Made by a program: the position numbers and the translations under genes. The notes under the pieces were generated by a model, which was not told the origin of the DNA, searched no databases, and saw only the letters and a program-made list of their open reading frames with translations. A DNA stretch of 37,414 nucleotides from assembly GCA_035532215.1 (NCBI GenBank), contig DATKRK010000222.1:1-37414 (forward strand), written 5' to 3'. The DNA is from JAICIG01 sp035532215. GTDB taxonomy: Bacteria; Planctomycetota; Planctomycetia; Pirellulales; JAICIG01. Numbering within the stretch: position 1 is the first letter of the stretch; the number at the start of each line of letters is the position of its first letter. This document shows, piece after piece, positions 1-7,803 of the stretch.

Positions 1-81
1 CCGTCGCAGCCGTTCGCTCCACGCCCGCCGCTTCGCGCCATCCACGCTTCGTGCCATCGATCCCTCCCTTGCAAAAAGTCC

Positions 82-327
82 GTGCCCGCAAACTCTGCAA
101 GTTACCGGGGGCGTCAACTATGGCCGTGGAGTACGGTTACGGGGAAGGTCCAATTGTTGGAGGCGGTCCAGTTAAGCGTCCCACGCCGCGCCCTGGTCAC
201 CATCCTCGACGAAGGACCTACCTCGTTTACCGACGAAACGGCGTTGTTGAGTGAAGCGGCGTTGGCCGAGGATTGGAATCGACCTGAGGAGGACGCAGCG
301 TGGGCACACCTGCAATCGGCGAAGTAG
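82..327 (+). CDS. Antitoxin-like small protein paired with MazF-like toxin
   Basis: An 81-residue ORF with a GTG start that overlaps the downstream toxin gene by 28 bases, the arrangement usual for type II toxin-antitoxin pairs. Its C-terminal part, LAEDWNRPEEDAAWAHLQ, has the acidic tail pattern seen in small antitoxins that bind MazF/PemK toxins. The middle part (KVQLLEAVQL then LVTILDEG) resembles the beta-strand DNA-binding segment of such antitoxins. The first 15 or so residues do not look like a normal antitoxin N-terminus. An ATG at 120 in another frame gives MAVEYGYG, which looks somewhat more natural, so a small indel may have damaged the front of the gene, or the true start lies further in. 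Role is inferred from the neighbour and the tail motif; the start is uncertain. Confidence 0.5.
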   Translation: MPANSASYRGRQLWPWSTVTGKVQLLEAVQLSVPRRALVTILDEGPTSFTDETALLSEAALAEDWNRPEEDAAWAHLQSAK

Positions 328-614
328 TCCTCGTTCGTTTCCCGTTTTCGGACCTGTCGCAGTCGAAACTCAGACCGGCCGTCTGTGTCGCGGACGCGGG
401 GCGGTCCGACTGGGTGTTGTGCCAGATTACCAGCAACGCATACGGGGATTCCCGGGCTGTCTCTCTTGACGATTCCGATTTCGTCTCCGGAGGGCTCAAA
501 ACAACCAGTTACGCTCGGCCGGGGAAGCTGTTCACGGCAAACGAACGGGTGATCGCGAAGTCCGTGGGCAAGTTACGAGATGACTCGCAATTCGCCGAAT
601 TGCTGATGCGGTGA
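300..614 (+). CDS. MazF/PemK-like type II toxin (endoribonuclease family)
   Basis: A 104-residue protein starting at GTG, inside the end of the antitoxin-like ORF. The opening GEVVLVRFPFSDLSQSKLRPAVCV is the typical first beta-hairpin of the MazF/PemK/CcdB fold: GDVVLVxFPFxD, then K-x-RPAVV. Later segments (LCQITSN, DDSDFVSGGL, TSYARPGKLFT, then a short C-terminal helix) fit the same fold and usual length. Members are ribosome-independent mRNA-cleaving toxins held inactive by an antitoxin. The Arg of the RPAV segment and the Ser/Thr of the QITSN strand sit where family active-site residues are expected. Because the partner's N-terminus is doubtful, the pair may be a decaying module. Confidence 0.8.
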   Translation: MGTPAIGEVVLVRFPFSDLSQSKLRPAVCVADAGRSDWVLCQITSNAYGDSRAVSLDDSDFVSGGLKTTSYARPGKLFTANERVIAKSVGKLRDDSQFAELLMR

Positions 615-788
615 TTGCTCTGTTGCGAATGGGTATTCCCTGAACGCCTCCCCGGTTGAAGTGCAGGCAGGCGTGTGCGGCGACGCGAGGGCAATGTGCG
701 GCGAATCGGCGGCCGTAATGAAAGCCGCGAGGCGCGCCGATTTCAGAGTTCCCGCGTCTGGCCGTTCGCCGCACTGAGCACGCTAACG

Positions 789-1397
789 CTACTTGAGCAA
801 TCTCGCCACTTCGGTGTCGACGTCCTGATACGTGAACGCCTTGGCCTTGGCGTCTTTATTCTCGAATTGCTTCGCCAACTTGCCTTGCCGATCGTAAACG
901 AACACGGCGGGCACCGACGGAAAGCCGAACTTGCCATACAGCTCGTCCGAAGGCTCGTTGGCAATCACGTTGTCGAACGCGGCGTGCTGCTCGCGCAGGA
1001 ACTTGAGCACGGGTTCTTCATAGTCTTCCGGCTGTTCCTTCTTCAGCCCTTCATAATCGAAACAGACCGAGATGCAAGCCACCTTGTCGGCGCCGTACTT
1101 CTCGTGCAGCTTGACCAGCCCAGGGAACTCTTTCACGCACGGCTCGCACCAGGTGCTCCAACAATCCATCACCACGACCTTGCCCTGGTGACTTTCGATC
1201 AACTCCTGGACGCCTTCGTAGCTCTTGTATTGCACCTTGACCATCGAGTCGGGGGCGCCGGCTTCATCCGCAGGCGGCGGCGCGGCTTCGTTCGCGACCG
1301 GCTTGGCGGGCGTCGCTTTCGTGGCGGGCGTCGATTGACTTTCACAGCCACAAGTGAAAGCGAAAAGCAAGGCCAAGAGCAAATACGGATTGCTCAT
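789..1397 (-). CDS. TlpA-like thioredoxin-fold lipoprotein
   Basis: A 202-residue protein if read from the ATG at 1397, which places a short hydrophobic signal directly at the N-terminus (MSNPYLLLALLFAFTCGC). The Cys at position 18 is a plausible lipidation site, so it is probably an outer- or inner-membrane-anchored lipoprotein facing the periplasm. A low-complexity Ala/Pro/Thr linker (about residues 20-50) leads to a redoxin domain with the redox motif WCEPC (Cys84 and Cys87), a cis-Pro segment (FGFPSVPAVFVYD) and thioredoxin-like strands. TlpA/ResA-type proteins reduce disulfides of exported proteins or apocytochromes c, and the next gene on this strand encodes a CxxCH cytochrome, which fits. 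A longer reading begins at 1475, but the extra 26 residues would bury the signal. Exact substrate unknown. Confidence 0.85.
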   Translation of the reverse strand: MSNPYLLLALLFAFTCGCESQSTPATKATPAKPVANEAAPPPADEAGAPDSMVKVQYKSYEGVQELIESHQGKVVVMDCWSTWCEPCVKEFPGLVKLHEKYGADKVACISVCFDYEGLKKEQPEDYEEPVLKFLREQHAAFDNVIANEPSDELYGKFGFPSVPAVFVYDRQGKLAKQFENKDAKAKAFTYQDVDTEVARLLK

Positions 1398-1530
1398 GTC
1401 CGCGATCGACCCGCCGACAGCACTCATTCGAGCAATCTTCAACCGATCGAGCATTGTTGTGTCTCCTGTTCTCATCCGTGTTTCATCCGCGGCTCCGCGC
1501 GAGTCAATCCTTGCGCGCCTCGCTCACGCG

Positions 1531-3354
1531 CTACAACGTTTTCAGGTACTCGATCAAATCGGCCAATTCCGCCTCGCTCAGTTCGCCGCGGCCGGTGACT
1601 TTCGCCGGATTGTGCGGACCTGAAAGCGCCTTTTCAAGGCTCTTGCCGCGGCCGTCGTGCAACAGCCGCACGCGCTGGTAAACGCCTACCAGCGACGGAG
1701 TGTTGTAGCCCTCGTACTCGTCGCGAGGGCTGCCCAGCCCGACGTCGTGAATCTCGCCGTCGGTAAAGTACGGCCCGTTGTGGCAGTCGATGCAGCCGGC
1801 CGTTTCGCTCTCGAACACCGCTTTGCCGCGCGCGGCCGCCGGGGAGAGTTCGCATTCGGCAGCGCGATAGGGATTCGGGGGCGAATCGGCCGAGGAAAGA
1901 TACGCGACAATCGCGCGCACGTCTTCGTCGGTCGGTCGCGGGCCGAGCATCGTCTCGGTCAGACTCTTTTTCATCGCCGCTTCGAGATCGGTCTGCCAGC
2001 CGTGCCAGGTCCAGGGCGGCGTCTTGGTCACGTTCTTGAGCGACAGCACCGTTTTGAAAGTTTGCAGCGAGCCGTCGTTGAGCGTGTCCATCGCCACGGC
2101 GTTCGTCGTGCCCTCGTAGTGGCAACTGTGGCAGCTAAACCATTGGTCCAGACTTCGCCGGCCGTCATAGAAAATCGCTTCGCCCTGGCGGGCCAGCGAA
2201 GGTTCTTGCGGCCCGCCGAGATCGATCGATTGAACGACGGCCCGGGCGTCGAGATCGACGACCTGCACGGCGTTGGCCAGATAATTGGCCACGAACACGC
2301 GGCGATTGTCGCGGCTGACCTTCAAGCCCATCGGCCGGCCGCCAAGTTCAACGCGATAAAACCGCCGCTCGTCGAACGCCAACTCGGGGTCGATGTGATC
2401 GCCCGGTCCGCCCGTGCTTTGCAACACGAGGCCCTTGGTGCGATAGACGAGCAGTTCGTGGGTGCCGGAACCGGAGGCCACCATCCAGGCCTCGTCGCGG
2501 GTCATGCCGATGCCGTGCGGATCGCTCACCGCCTTGCCGCGCGGGTCGAGGGTCATCGCCTCGCGGCGGCTCGCTTCGTCGAGGCGGACGCGCGCGATGC
2601 GGCTGCCCAGCACCCAGCCGGCCTGGATGTTGCGGTGAGTGATTGGATTGAGCCGGTAGACCATCCAGGGAAAATAGGCATACTTGCCGTCGGCGCTGGT
2701 GATCAGGTGGCCGATGTTGATGCCTTGGATCGGCTCGTCGAAGTCCATCGTGCGCGTCTTGGTATCGACGACCGAAATGCTCTGGTCGCCGCTCGTGCCG
2801 ACGGCCAACCGGCTGCCATCGGGCGTGAGCGCCAGGTAGCGCGGCCAGCGGGCGACTTCGATCCGCCCGTCGACCGTCAGCGTTTCAAGATCGACGACCG
2901 CGACCGCCCCGGCGGCCTGCAAGGCCACATAGGCGAAGCGTCCGTCCGGCGAAACGGCCACGCCAACCGGCTCGAAGCCGACCTTCACCGAACCGGCGGG
3001 CTTCAGCTTGCCCTCGCTGATGTCGAACGCATCGAGCGTACCAGAGTAAGTGCCCGTCACGAACAATCGCCGGTCGTCGGGCGACAGTGCCAGGCTGCTC
3101 GGGTGGCGTCCACAGGCGACTTCGTCGACCACGCGGCCGGATCCGACGTCGACCAGCGAAACGGTGTTGGACGTTTGGTTGACCGCAAACAGCCAACGTT
3201 CATTGCTTGTCAATGCCAGGTCGACCGGCGAACGATCGACCTGTTCGCTCTCGGGCACGACCGACTCGCCGCGTGCTGAAGGCATTGCAAAAGTCAGCAG
3301 AGAAAGAGCGAAAACAAGTGCGGCGGGCGGCAACGATCGATCGGCATGTTTCAT
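1531..3354 (-). CDS. YVTN-type beta-propeller with di-haem cytochrome c domain
   Basis: A 607-residue secreted protein. An N-terminal signal peptide (hydrophobic stretch VFALSLLTFAMPSARGE) is followed by about 370 residues of beta-propeller repeats with the recurring pattern of YVTN/YncE-family blades (VDVGSGRVVDEVACGRHP, LALSPDDRRLFV, VAVSPDGRFAYVAL). The C-terminal third carries two CxxCH haem-binding motifs, CHSCH near residue 408 and CIDCH near residue 521, with a MauG/di-haem peroxidase-like layout. Planctomycetes encode many such propeller-cytochrome fusions; they are presumed periplasmic electron-transfer proteins, but substrates are generally unknown. It lies on the same strand as the upstream response regulator, 145 bases apart. 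Confidence 0.85.
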   Translation of the reverse strand: MKHADRSLPPAALVFALSLLTFAMPSARGESVVPESEQVDRSPVDLALTSNERWLFAVNQTSNTVSLVDVGSGRVVDEVACGRHPSSLALSPDDRRLFVTGTYSGTLDAFDISEGKLKPAGSVKVGFEPVGVAVSPDGRFAYVALQAAGAVAVVDLETLTVDGRIEVARWPRYLALTPDGSRLAVGTSGDQSISVVDTKTRTMDFDEPIQGINIGHLITSADGKYAYFPWMVYRLNPITHRNIQAGWVLGSRIARVRLDEASRREAMTLDPRGKAVSDPHGIGMTRDEAWMVASGSGTHELLVYRTKGLVLQSTGGPGDHIDPELAFDERRFYRVELGGRPMGLKVSRDNRRVFVANYLANAVQVVDLDARAVVQSIDLGGPQEPSLARQGEAIFYDGRRSLDQWFSCHSCHYEGTTNAVAMDTLNDGSLQTFKTVLSLKNVTKTPPWTWHGWQTDLEAAMKKSLTETMLGPRPTDEDVRAIVAYLSSADSPPNPYRAAECELSPAAARGKAVFESETAGCIDCHNGPYFTDGEIHDVGLGSPRDEYEGYNTPSLVGVYQRVRLLHDGRGKSLEKALSGPHNPAKVTGRGELSEAELADLIEYLKTL

Positions 3355-3499
3355 GAGCGACGGCCTCGGGATTAGCTTGCGGTCGCGGCGGGATGTTACC
3401 TCGATGCGTCTCTATGGTAGCCCGTTCGGCTGGCGGCGGGAAGAACAACCGCCCGGGCGGCCGGGCCGACGTGCCGTAGGCAGACGTTCGTGGCAAAGC

Positions 3500-3883
3500 C
3501 TAATGATTGGCCGCCGTCGGAGCGGCCGCCTGAGCGACTTCGGCTAAGGCTTCGCAGTCGATCGGCTTGAACAGCACCTTGTCGACGCCGCGATCGAGCA
3601 GATCTTGAGCCAGCCGCGGTTCCAAAACTCCAGTGAGCACGACGATCCTCGGCCGGGGCGTTTTTTCGAGTAACTCAACGCACAGCGCGTGACCGTTAAC
3701 GTGCGGCATTTGCAGGTCGGTCACGAGCAGATCGTAACGGTTCGACGCCAGATATTGCCGCGCCTGGCCGCCGTCAATCGCCGTGTCGCATACAAAGCCC
3801 GCTTTGGCCAAGGTGCGGATCACGATTTGCCGCGACACTGGATCATCGTCGACAACCAGCGCCGACGCTTGGACTTGCGACAT
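3500..3883 (-). CDS. Single-domain response regulator (CheY-like)
   Basis: A 127-residue receiver domain with no output domain. The acidic pocket DDD is at residues 12-14, the phospho-acceptor Asp56 lies in LLVTDLQMP, the conserved Thr is at 84 in VVLTG, and the conserved Lys is at 106 in VLFKPID. All the residues needed for phosphoryl transfer and conformational switching are present. Such stand-alone receivers act in phosphorelays or bind a target protein directly. No histidine kinase is encoded nearby, so the partner cannot be named. The short Ala-rich tail after the last helix shows no domain. Confidence 0.92.
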   Translation of the reverse strand: MSQVQASALVVDDDPVSRQIVIRTLAKAGFVCDTAIDGGQARQYLASNRYDLLVTDLQMPHVNGHALCVELLEKTPRPRIVVLTGVLEPRLAQDLLDRGVDKVLFKPIDCEALAEVAQAAAPTAANH

Positions 3884-4132
3884 GAGCTTAATCCTTGCAC
3901 GAACCCAAGAAACCGGCTTGCCTACGCCCCCGGTCGCAGGATGGGCTACTTTTGAAGAGTAGATTGCAAATCGACCGGCCGCCGAAACGCTCCCGCATGC
4001 GACGGTTATGCCGGTTGTGGCGAGGCCGGCGCCGGATTGCGATCGCAGCCGCGCTACGAACGAACCCGCCGGAAGGCGAGCCGAAACTTGTTGTTAGCGC
4101 CACGTTGAAGCAAGCGACCGAAATCCCCCCCG

Positions 4133-5602
4133 ATGCACCCTGCGCTCTTTCAGATCAACACTCGCGTCTGGCTGACCGAACTGGCCCGCAAGTTGGGCCG
4201 CCCGGCCACGCTGCACGACATCGAGGACGCCGAACTCGATCGCCTCGCAGAGGCGGGCTTCGATTTCGTCTGGCTGTTGAGCGTCTGGCAGACCGGCCCG
4301 GCGGGGCTGGCGATTTCGCGCAGCAATGTCCAGTGGCGCCGAGAATTTCAGGAGACGCTGCCCGACTTACAGGAGGAGGATATCGTCGGTTCAGGTTTCG
4401 CCATCGCCGGGTATACGGTCGAGCGGCGCCTGGGCGGCGACGAAGCGTTAGCTCGTTTGCGCGAACGTCTGCGGCGCCGCGGCATGCGGCTAATGCTCGA
4501 CTTCGTGCCGAACCACACCGCGCTGGATCATCCCTGGGTGGAAGAACGCCCCGAGTATTACGTTCCCGGCACGGAACTCGATCTGGCAGGGGCGCCGCAG
4601 AACTACGTCTGGGCGTCGCGGCAAGCGGGCGATCTGCTGTTGGCGCACGGTCGCGACCCGTTCTTTCCGGGCTGGGCGGATACGTTACAGCTCAACTACG
4701 GCAACCCGGCCTTGCAACAGGCGATGGTCGGCGAACTGACCCGCATCGCGGGCCAGTGCGACGGCGTGCGCTGTGATATGGCCATGTTGGTCTTGCCCGA
4801 GGTTTTCGAGCGGACCTGGGGCATCCGCAGCGAACCGTTTTGGCCGAGGGCGACGCAAGAGGTGCGCAAGAGCCATCCCGAGTTCCGCTTCATGGCCGAG
4901 GTCTATTGGAACCTGGAATGGACGCTGCAGCAGCAAGGCTTTGACTACACCTACGACAAGCGGCTCTACGACCGCCTGCGCGACGGCCAGGCGCGGCCGG
5001 TACGCGAGCATTTTCTTGCCGGTCTGGATTACCAGAACAAGCTGGCTCGTTTTCTTGAAAACCACGACGAGCCGCGGGCGGCCGCTACATTTCCGCCCGA
5101 CGAGCACCGGGCGGCGGCAGTCATCACATACCTGAGCCCGGGCCTGCGTTTCTTTCACGACGGTCAATTTCAGGGGCGGAAGCAGCGAATCTCGCCCCAT
5201 CTCGGTCGCAGGCCCGACGAACCAGTCGAGGCGAGTTTGGAGCAGTTTTATAGCCGGTTATTGGCCGTGCTCCGGCGCCCTGCGGCACGGGAAGGCGAGT
5301 GGCGATTGCTCGAGTGCGCACCCGCCTGGGACGGCAATTGGACCGCCGATTGTTTCGTGGCCTTCGCCTGGGAGCACGCGTCCGGCGAGCGACTCTTGGT
5401 TACGGTCAACTATGCACCGAATCAAAGCCAATGTTATGCGCGTCTGCCCTTCAACGACCTTGACCGTGGTGCGTGGCAGTTCGAAGACTTGCTCGGCGAC
5501 GCCCGATACATCCGCAACGGCGCCGAGTTGGCATCGAAATGCCTGTATTTAGACGTAGGACCCTGGCAGCATCATCTGTTCGCGTTGTGGCGCAGCGATT
5601 GA
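4133..5602 (+). CDS. GH13 alpha-amylase-family glycosidase
   Basis: A 489-residue (beta/alpha)8-barrel enzyme without a signal peptide, so probably cytoplasmic. The four GH13 signature regions are visible: region I DFVPNH (123-128), region II GVRCDMAM with nucleophile Asp215, region III FMAEVYW with acid/base Glu256, and region IV ENHDEPR with the transition-state stabiliser Asp312. The C-terminal 100 residues form the all-beta domain C (LVTVNYAPNQSQCYARLP). Substrate specificity cannot be read reliably. The protein lacks obvious carbohydrate-binding modules. It is convergent with the reverse transcriptase gene, separated by a palindromic repeat. A small GC-rich hairpin without a T-tract follows at 5641-5655. 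Confidence 0.9.
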   Translation: MHPALFQINTRVWLTELARKLGRPATLHDIEDAELDRLAEAGFDFVWLLSVWQTGPAGLAISRSNVQWRREFQETLPDLQEEDIVGSGFAIAGYTVERRLGGDEALARLRERLRRRGMRLMLDFVPNHTALDHPWVEERPEYYVPGTELDLAGAPQNYVWASRQAGDLLLAHGRDPFFPGWADTLQLNYGNPALQQAMVGELTRIAGQCDGVRCDMAMLVLPEVFERTWGIRSEPFWPRATQEVRKSHPEFRFMAEVYWNLEWTLQQQGFDYTYDKRLYDRLRDGQARPVREHFLAGLDYQNKLARFLENHDEPRAAATFPPDEHRAAAVITYLSPGLRFFHDGQFQGRKQRISPHLGRRPDEPVEASLEQFYSRLLAVLRRPAAREGEWRLLECAPAWDGNWTADCFVAFAWEHASGERLLVTVNYAPNQSQCYARLPFNDLDRGAWQFEDLLGDARYIRNGAELASKCLYLDVGPWQHHLFALWRSD

Positions 5603-5750
5603 AAACTGCGAACCGAGCTTCGCCACGGATGAAACCCAGCGCGGCCTTCGGCCGCAACCCATCGAGCCACGCTCGCTTATTTGCAGATTTCAGCCACGCC
5701 TGGTGCAAGCGCATGCCGGTGAACCCAGAAATTCGGCCGCGGCATTGTAC

Positions 5751-5886
5751 TAGCCCGGATTATTCATCAGCCCAGCTATTACTTGACAAAGCGCTCCATG
5801 CAAACCCGAAGCGCCAGCGAGGTAAGTGCGTTGCTCCGCCTCGCTTGCGCTTCGGGTTGGTGTGGGCTGATGAATAATCCGGGCTA
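5751..5886. repeat. Nested inverted-repeat element (MITE-like), about 136 bp
   Basis: Perfect 24-base terminal inverted repeats lie at 5751-5774 and 5863-5886 (TAGCCCGGATTATTCATCAG followed by CCCA). Inside them is a second inverted pair, 5803-5822 and 5838-5857 (AACCCGAAGCGC then CAGCGAGG), with one mismatch. The whole unit would fold into a long cruciform. No ORF lies inside it. The outer three bases of the right repeat form the TAG stop codon of the reverse transcriptase gene on the minus strand. It may be a non-autonomous mobile element or a palindromic repeat and could act as a bidirectional terminator between convergent genes. Confidence 0.8.
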
Positions 5887-7494
5887 GCGGCCGAGCGAAT
5901 CGAAAGCCGCCTGGAGCTTGCCGCCCTGCTCGGCGTTAGCCATCGAAATGTAGGCGATCATGCCGCGGACCCAGGCCTCGAAGTGCGGGTGGCCGCTTCG
6001 ATTCTGAGCGGCCAGCCCTTCCCAACGCGCCCGGTGCAAAATTGCCCGCAACCGCCGGACCGTGGCTCGCGGCGCGGCGACACGGCGGTTAACGACCAGC
6101 CCGGTCACCGTCTGGGCCGTGTTGCCGCGCTGCACGCGCGTCTTGCTTTCGTTGACGGCAAAGCCTTCGTCCTGAGCGATGTGTCGAATCCGGGCCAGCA
6201 GGTAGCCAACCTTGTCGCCCGCCTCGCCGTCGGCCGAAAACGTCAGGTCGTCGGCATAGCGGGTGTAGGTCCAGCCGAGTTTGGCGGCAATGCCCCCCAG
6301 TCGCGAGTCGAGGCGCCGCGCGACCAGGTTGCTGAGCGCCGGGCTGGTGCAGGCGCCTTGTGGCAGGGCTCGCGGACCGGTCGCCACATCGTAGGACTGG
6401 CCGGCGTAAATCATCGGCCGGCGTGGAGACTCGGTCGAGAGCAGGGCGAGAATCGTGGCTGCGGCCGGCGAGTAACCGAGATTCTCGAACACGCCGCGCA
6501 CGCGAGGAAAAGTGATCGTCGGGAAAAAATCCTTGAGATCGGCGTTGAGCACCACGCGCCGCCCGGCGTGCAGCGCCGCGTTGGTCACGGTGCTGCGACC
6601 GGTTACGAATCCGTGTGCGGCGTCGTGGACCGGCACGCGCGAGAGAATGTTCTCCAATATCCACTGCTGGGCGGCCGCCAGACTGCGATGCGGCGCCGAC
6701 AGCTCGCGCACGCCGCCGCTTTTCTTCGGCACGGTAAAGCGAACGTAATGCACGCGCGTCGCCGCCTCGTTATGAAACGCCAGCCAGCGCAGCCGCGGGA
6801 TCGAAATCGACAGCGCCTCGGCTACGTCGCTCGGTTCGGCCAGCACGGGCAAACCGAGCCGCTCAAGCCTTTCTACATGGGCTTCGCGATCGGCCAGCCG
6901 GCGCGACACGCCGCGGCCGAGAAACACGATGTCGCCGGCGCGCCGCATGGCGACGGCCTCGGCGCGCATTCGTCGCCGCTCGGCCGCTTCAGATTTCTTT
7001 CGCTGCTTAAGCGCCTCGTGCTCTTCTTGCGAGCGTTTCACCACCGCGGTCGCCATCTGGTGCGCGACGGCCAAGTCGGGGCGAATGGCGTCCATCTGGG
7101 CGCCGACCGAATGAATCTCTTGCAATTCGTCAGGCGTCAACAGGCCGTGGGACGTCATCGCCCGATCGATGAGCAAGGTCCGCGGATCGTCGGCGGGCGG
7201 AATCAAATCTCGCCGGCCGAACCAGGGGTTGTTCCATAAGCTGCCTAACCCGCGGGCTTGCTTTTTAACCTCGGCATCCGTCAGCGGAGCAAAGGGGTTG
7301 CCGTCCAGTTCGGTCAAACGGACCGGCTCGGGTTGCGGGCGCGGGGGAGCGACGGAAACCGGCGTTGCAGGCTGCACGGCCGAGCCGCCGATCGTCGCGG
7401 GCCGAACGGGACTGCTCGGCGAAAACGGCCGCCGCTCGGGCTCGCCCGAGAGCAGTCGCTTCAATGAGTTGAGTAAATTGTCGAAGAGTGCCAT
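5884..7494 (-). CDS. Retron-type reverse transcriptase with long N-terminal extension
   Basis: A 536-residue protein from the ATG at 7494; a longer in-frame reading would run across the structured RNA candidate and is not favoured. The RT domain covers about residues 245-515. Visible motifs: DLKDFFPTI (319-327) with the first catalytic Asp, PQGACTSP (388-395), YADD (413-416) with the catalytic Asp pair, and VTGLVVN (463-469). NAALH at 305-309 matches the NAxxH motif between RT2 and RT3 that marks retron RTs, and the VTG motif is also a retron hallmark. Retron RTs extend cDNA from the 2' hydroxyl of a guanosine in their own RNA. The first 240 residues are unusual: a Pro-rich segment (22-60), then a charged helical stretch (KRSQEEHEALKQRKKSEAAERRR). 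No nuclease or other effector domain is fused. The stop codon sits in the outer end of a palindromic repeat. Group assignment is secure; retron subtype is not. Confidence 0.93.
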   Translation of the reverse strand: MALFDNLLNSLKRLLSGEPERRPFSPSSPVRPATIGGSAVQPATPVSVAPPRPQPEPVRLTELDGNPFAPLTDAEVKKQARGLGSLWNNPWFGRRDLIPPADDPRTLLIDRAMTSHGLLTPDELQEIHSVGAQMDAIRPDLAVAHQMATAVVKRSQEEHEALKQRKKSEAAERRRMRAEAVAMRRAGDIVFLGRGVSRRLADREAHVERLERLGLPVLAEPSDVAEALSISIPRLRWLAFHNEAATRVHYVRFTVPKKSGGVRELSAPHRSLAAAQQWILENILSRVPVHDAAHGFVTGRSTVTNAALHAGRRVVLNADLKDFFPTITFPRVRGVFENLGYSPAAATILALLSTESPRRPMIYAGQSYDVATGPRALPQGACTSPALSNLVARRLDSRLGGIAAKLGWTYTRYADDLTFSADGEAGDKVGYLLARIRHIAQDEGFAVNESKTRVQRGNTAQTVTGLVVNRRVAAPRATVRRLRAILHRARWEGLAAQNRSGHPHFEAWVRGMIAYISMANAEQGGKLQAAFDSLGR

Positions 7495-7533
7495 ATCGGA
7501 GCCGCAGGCGGCGCGTGGTTTGAGTTGAAAATT

Positions 7534-7760
7534 CCCGAGGGGGCGGCCGACCGACTGACTTCGTGCCGCGGACCAAGGTCGTTCACCAAGGCGTCCGGCC
7601 TGGGTATCGCGGACGAACCCTCGGGTTGATATGGCGTCAGCGATACCCAGGCTGGACGCCATCACGAACAACGGCCTTGGGGAAGCATGGGTAGGCAAGC
7701 TCAACCACGGCGGAGCGCCGTAGCAAGTTGGTCTCAGGCGGCCGACTCGCTCCCCTCGGG
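7534..7760 (-). ncRNA. Candidate retron msr-msd RNA
   Basis: This fills the 309-base gap between the SWIM gene and the RT start. Reading the minus strand, CCCGAGGGG (7760-7752) can pair with CCCCTCGGG (7542-7534), like a1 and a2 repeats. The first repeat is followed at once by AGCGAG, placing a possible branch guanosine at 7750. Next is a small hairpin at 7730-7702 (CAAC, internal loop, ACGGCG-CTC-CGCCGT, GTTG), fitting an msr stem. Then comes a 108-base hairpin at 7680-7573: outer stem CCAAGG, an internal loop, a 21-bp stem with one mismatch, and a top loop with nested pairings GACG/CGTC and AACCC/GGGTT, fitting an msd stem. The order a1-msr-msd-a2-RT is canonical. Caveats: the stem mismatches become G-U pairs on the plus strand, and palindromic repeats are common here, so this could be a repeat element. 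Confidence 0.45.
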
Positions 7761-7803
7761 ATGATTCTCCTGTCGCTTGGAATTGTTTTGTTCTAAAGCG
7801 TCA

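Noticed and set aside
675..1598. Long plus-strand ORF of 307 codons
   Set aside because: It is antisense to the thioredoxin lipoprotein gene and has the Arg/His-rich make-up of a high-GC shadow frame.
5641..5655. Rho-independent terminator after the GH13 gene
   Set aside because: A 6-bp GC hairpin is present but no T-tract follows, so it cannot be called a terminator.
7495..7704. N-terminal extension of the RT ORF to 7704
   Set aside because: It runs across the structured RNA candidate; the ATG at 7494 gives a normal start.
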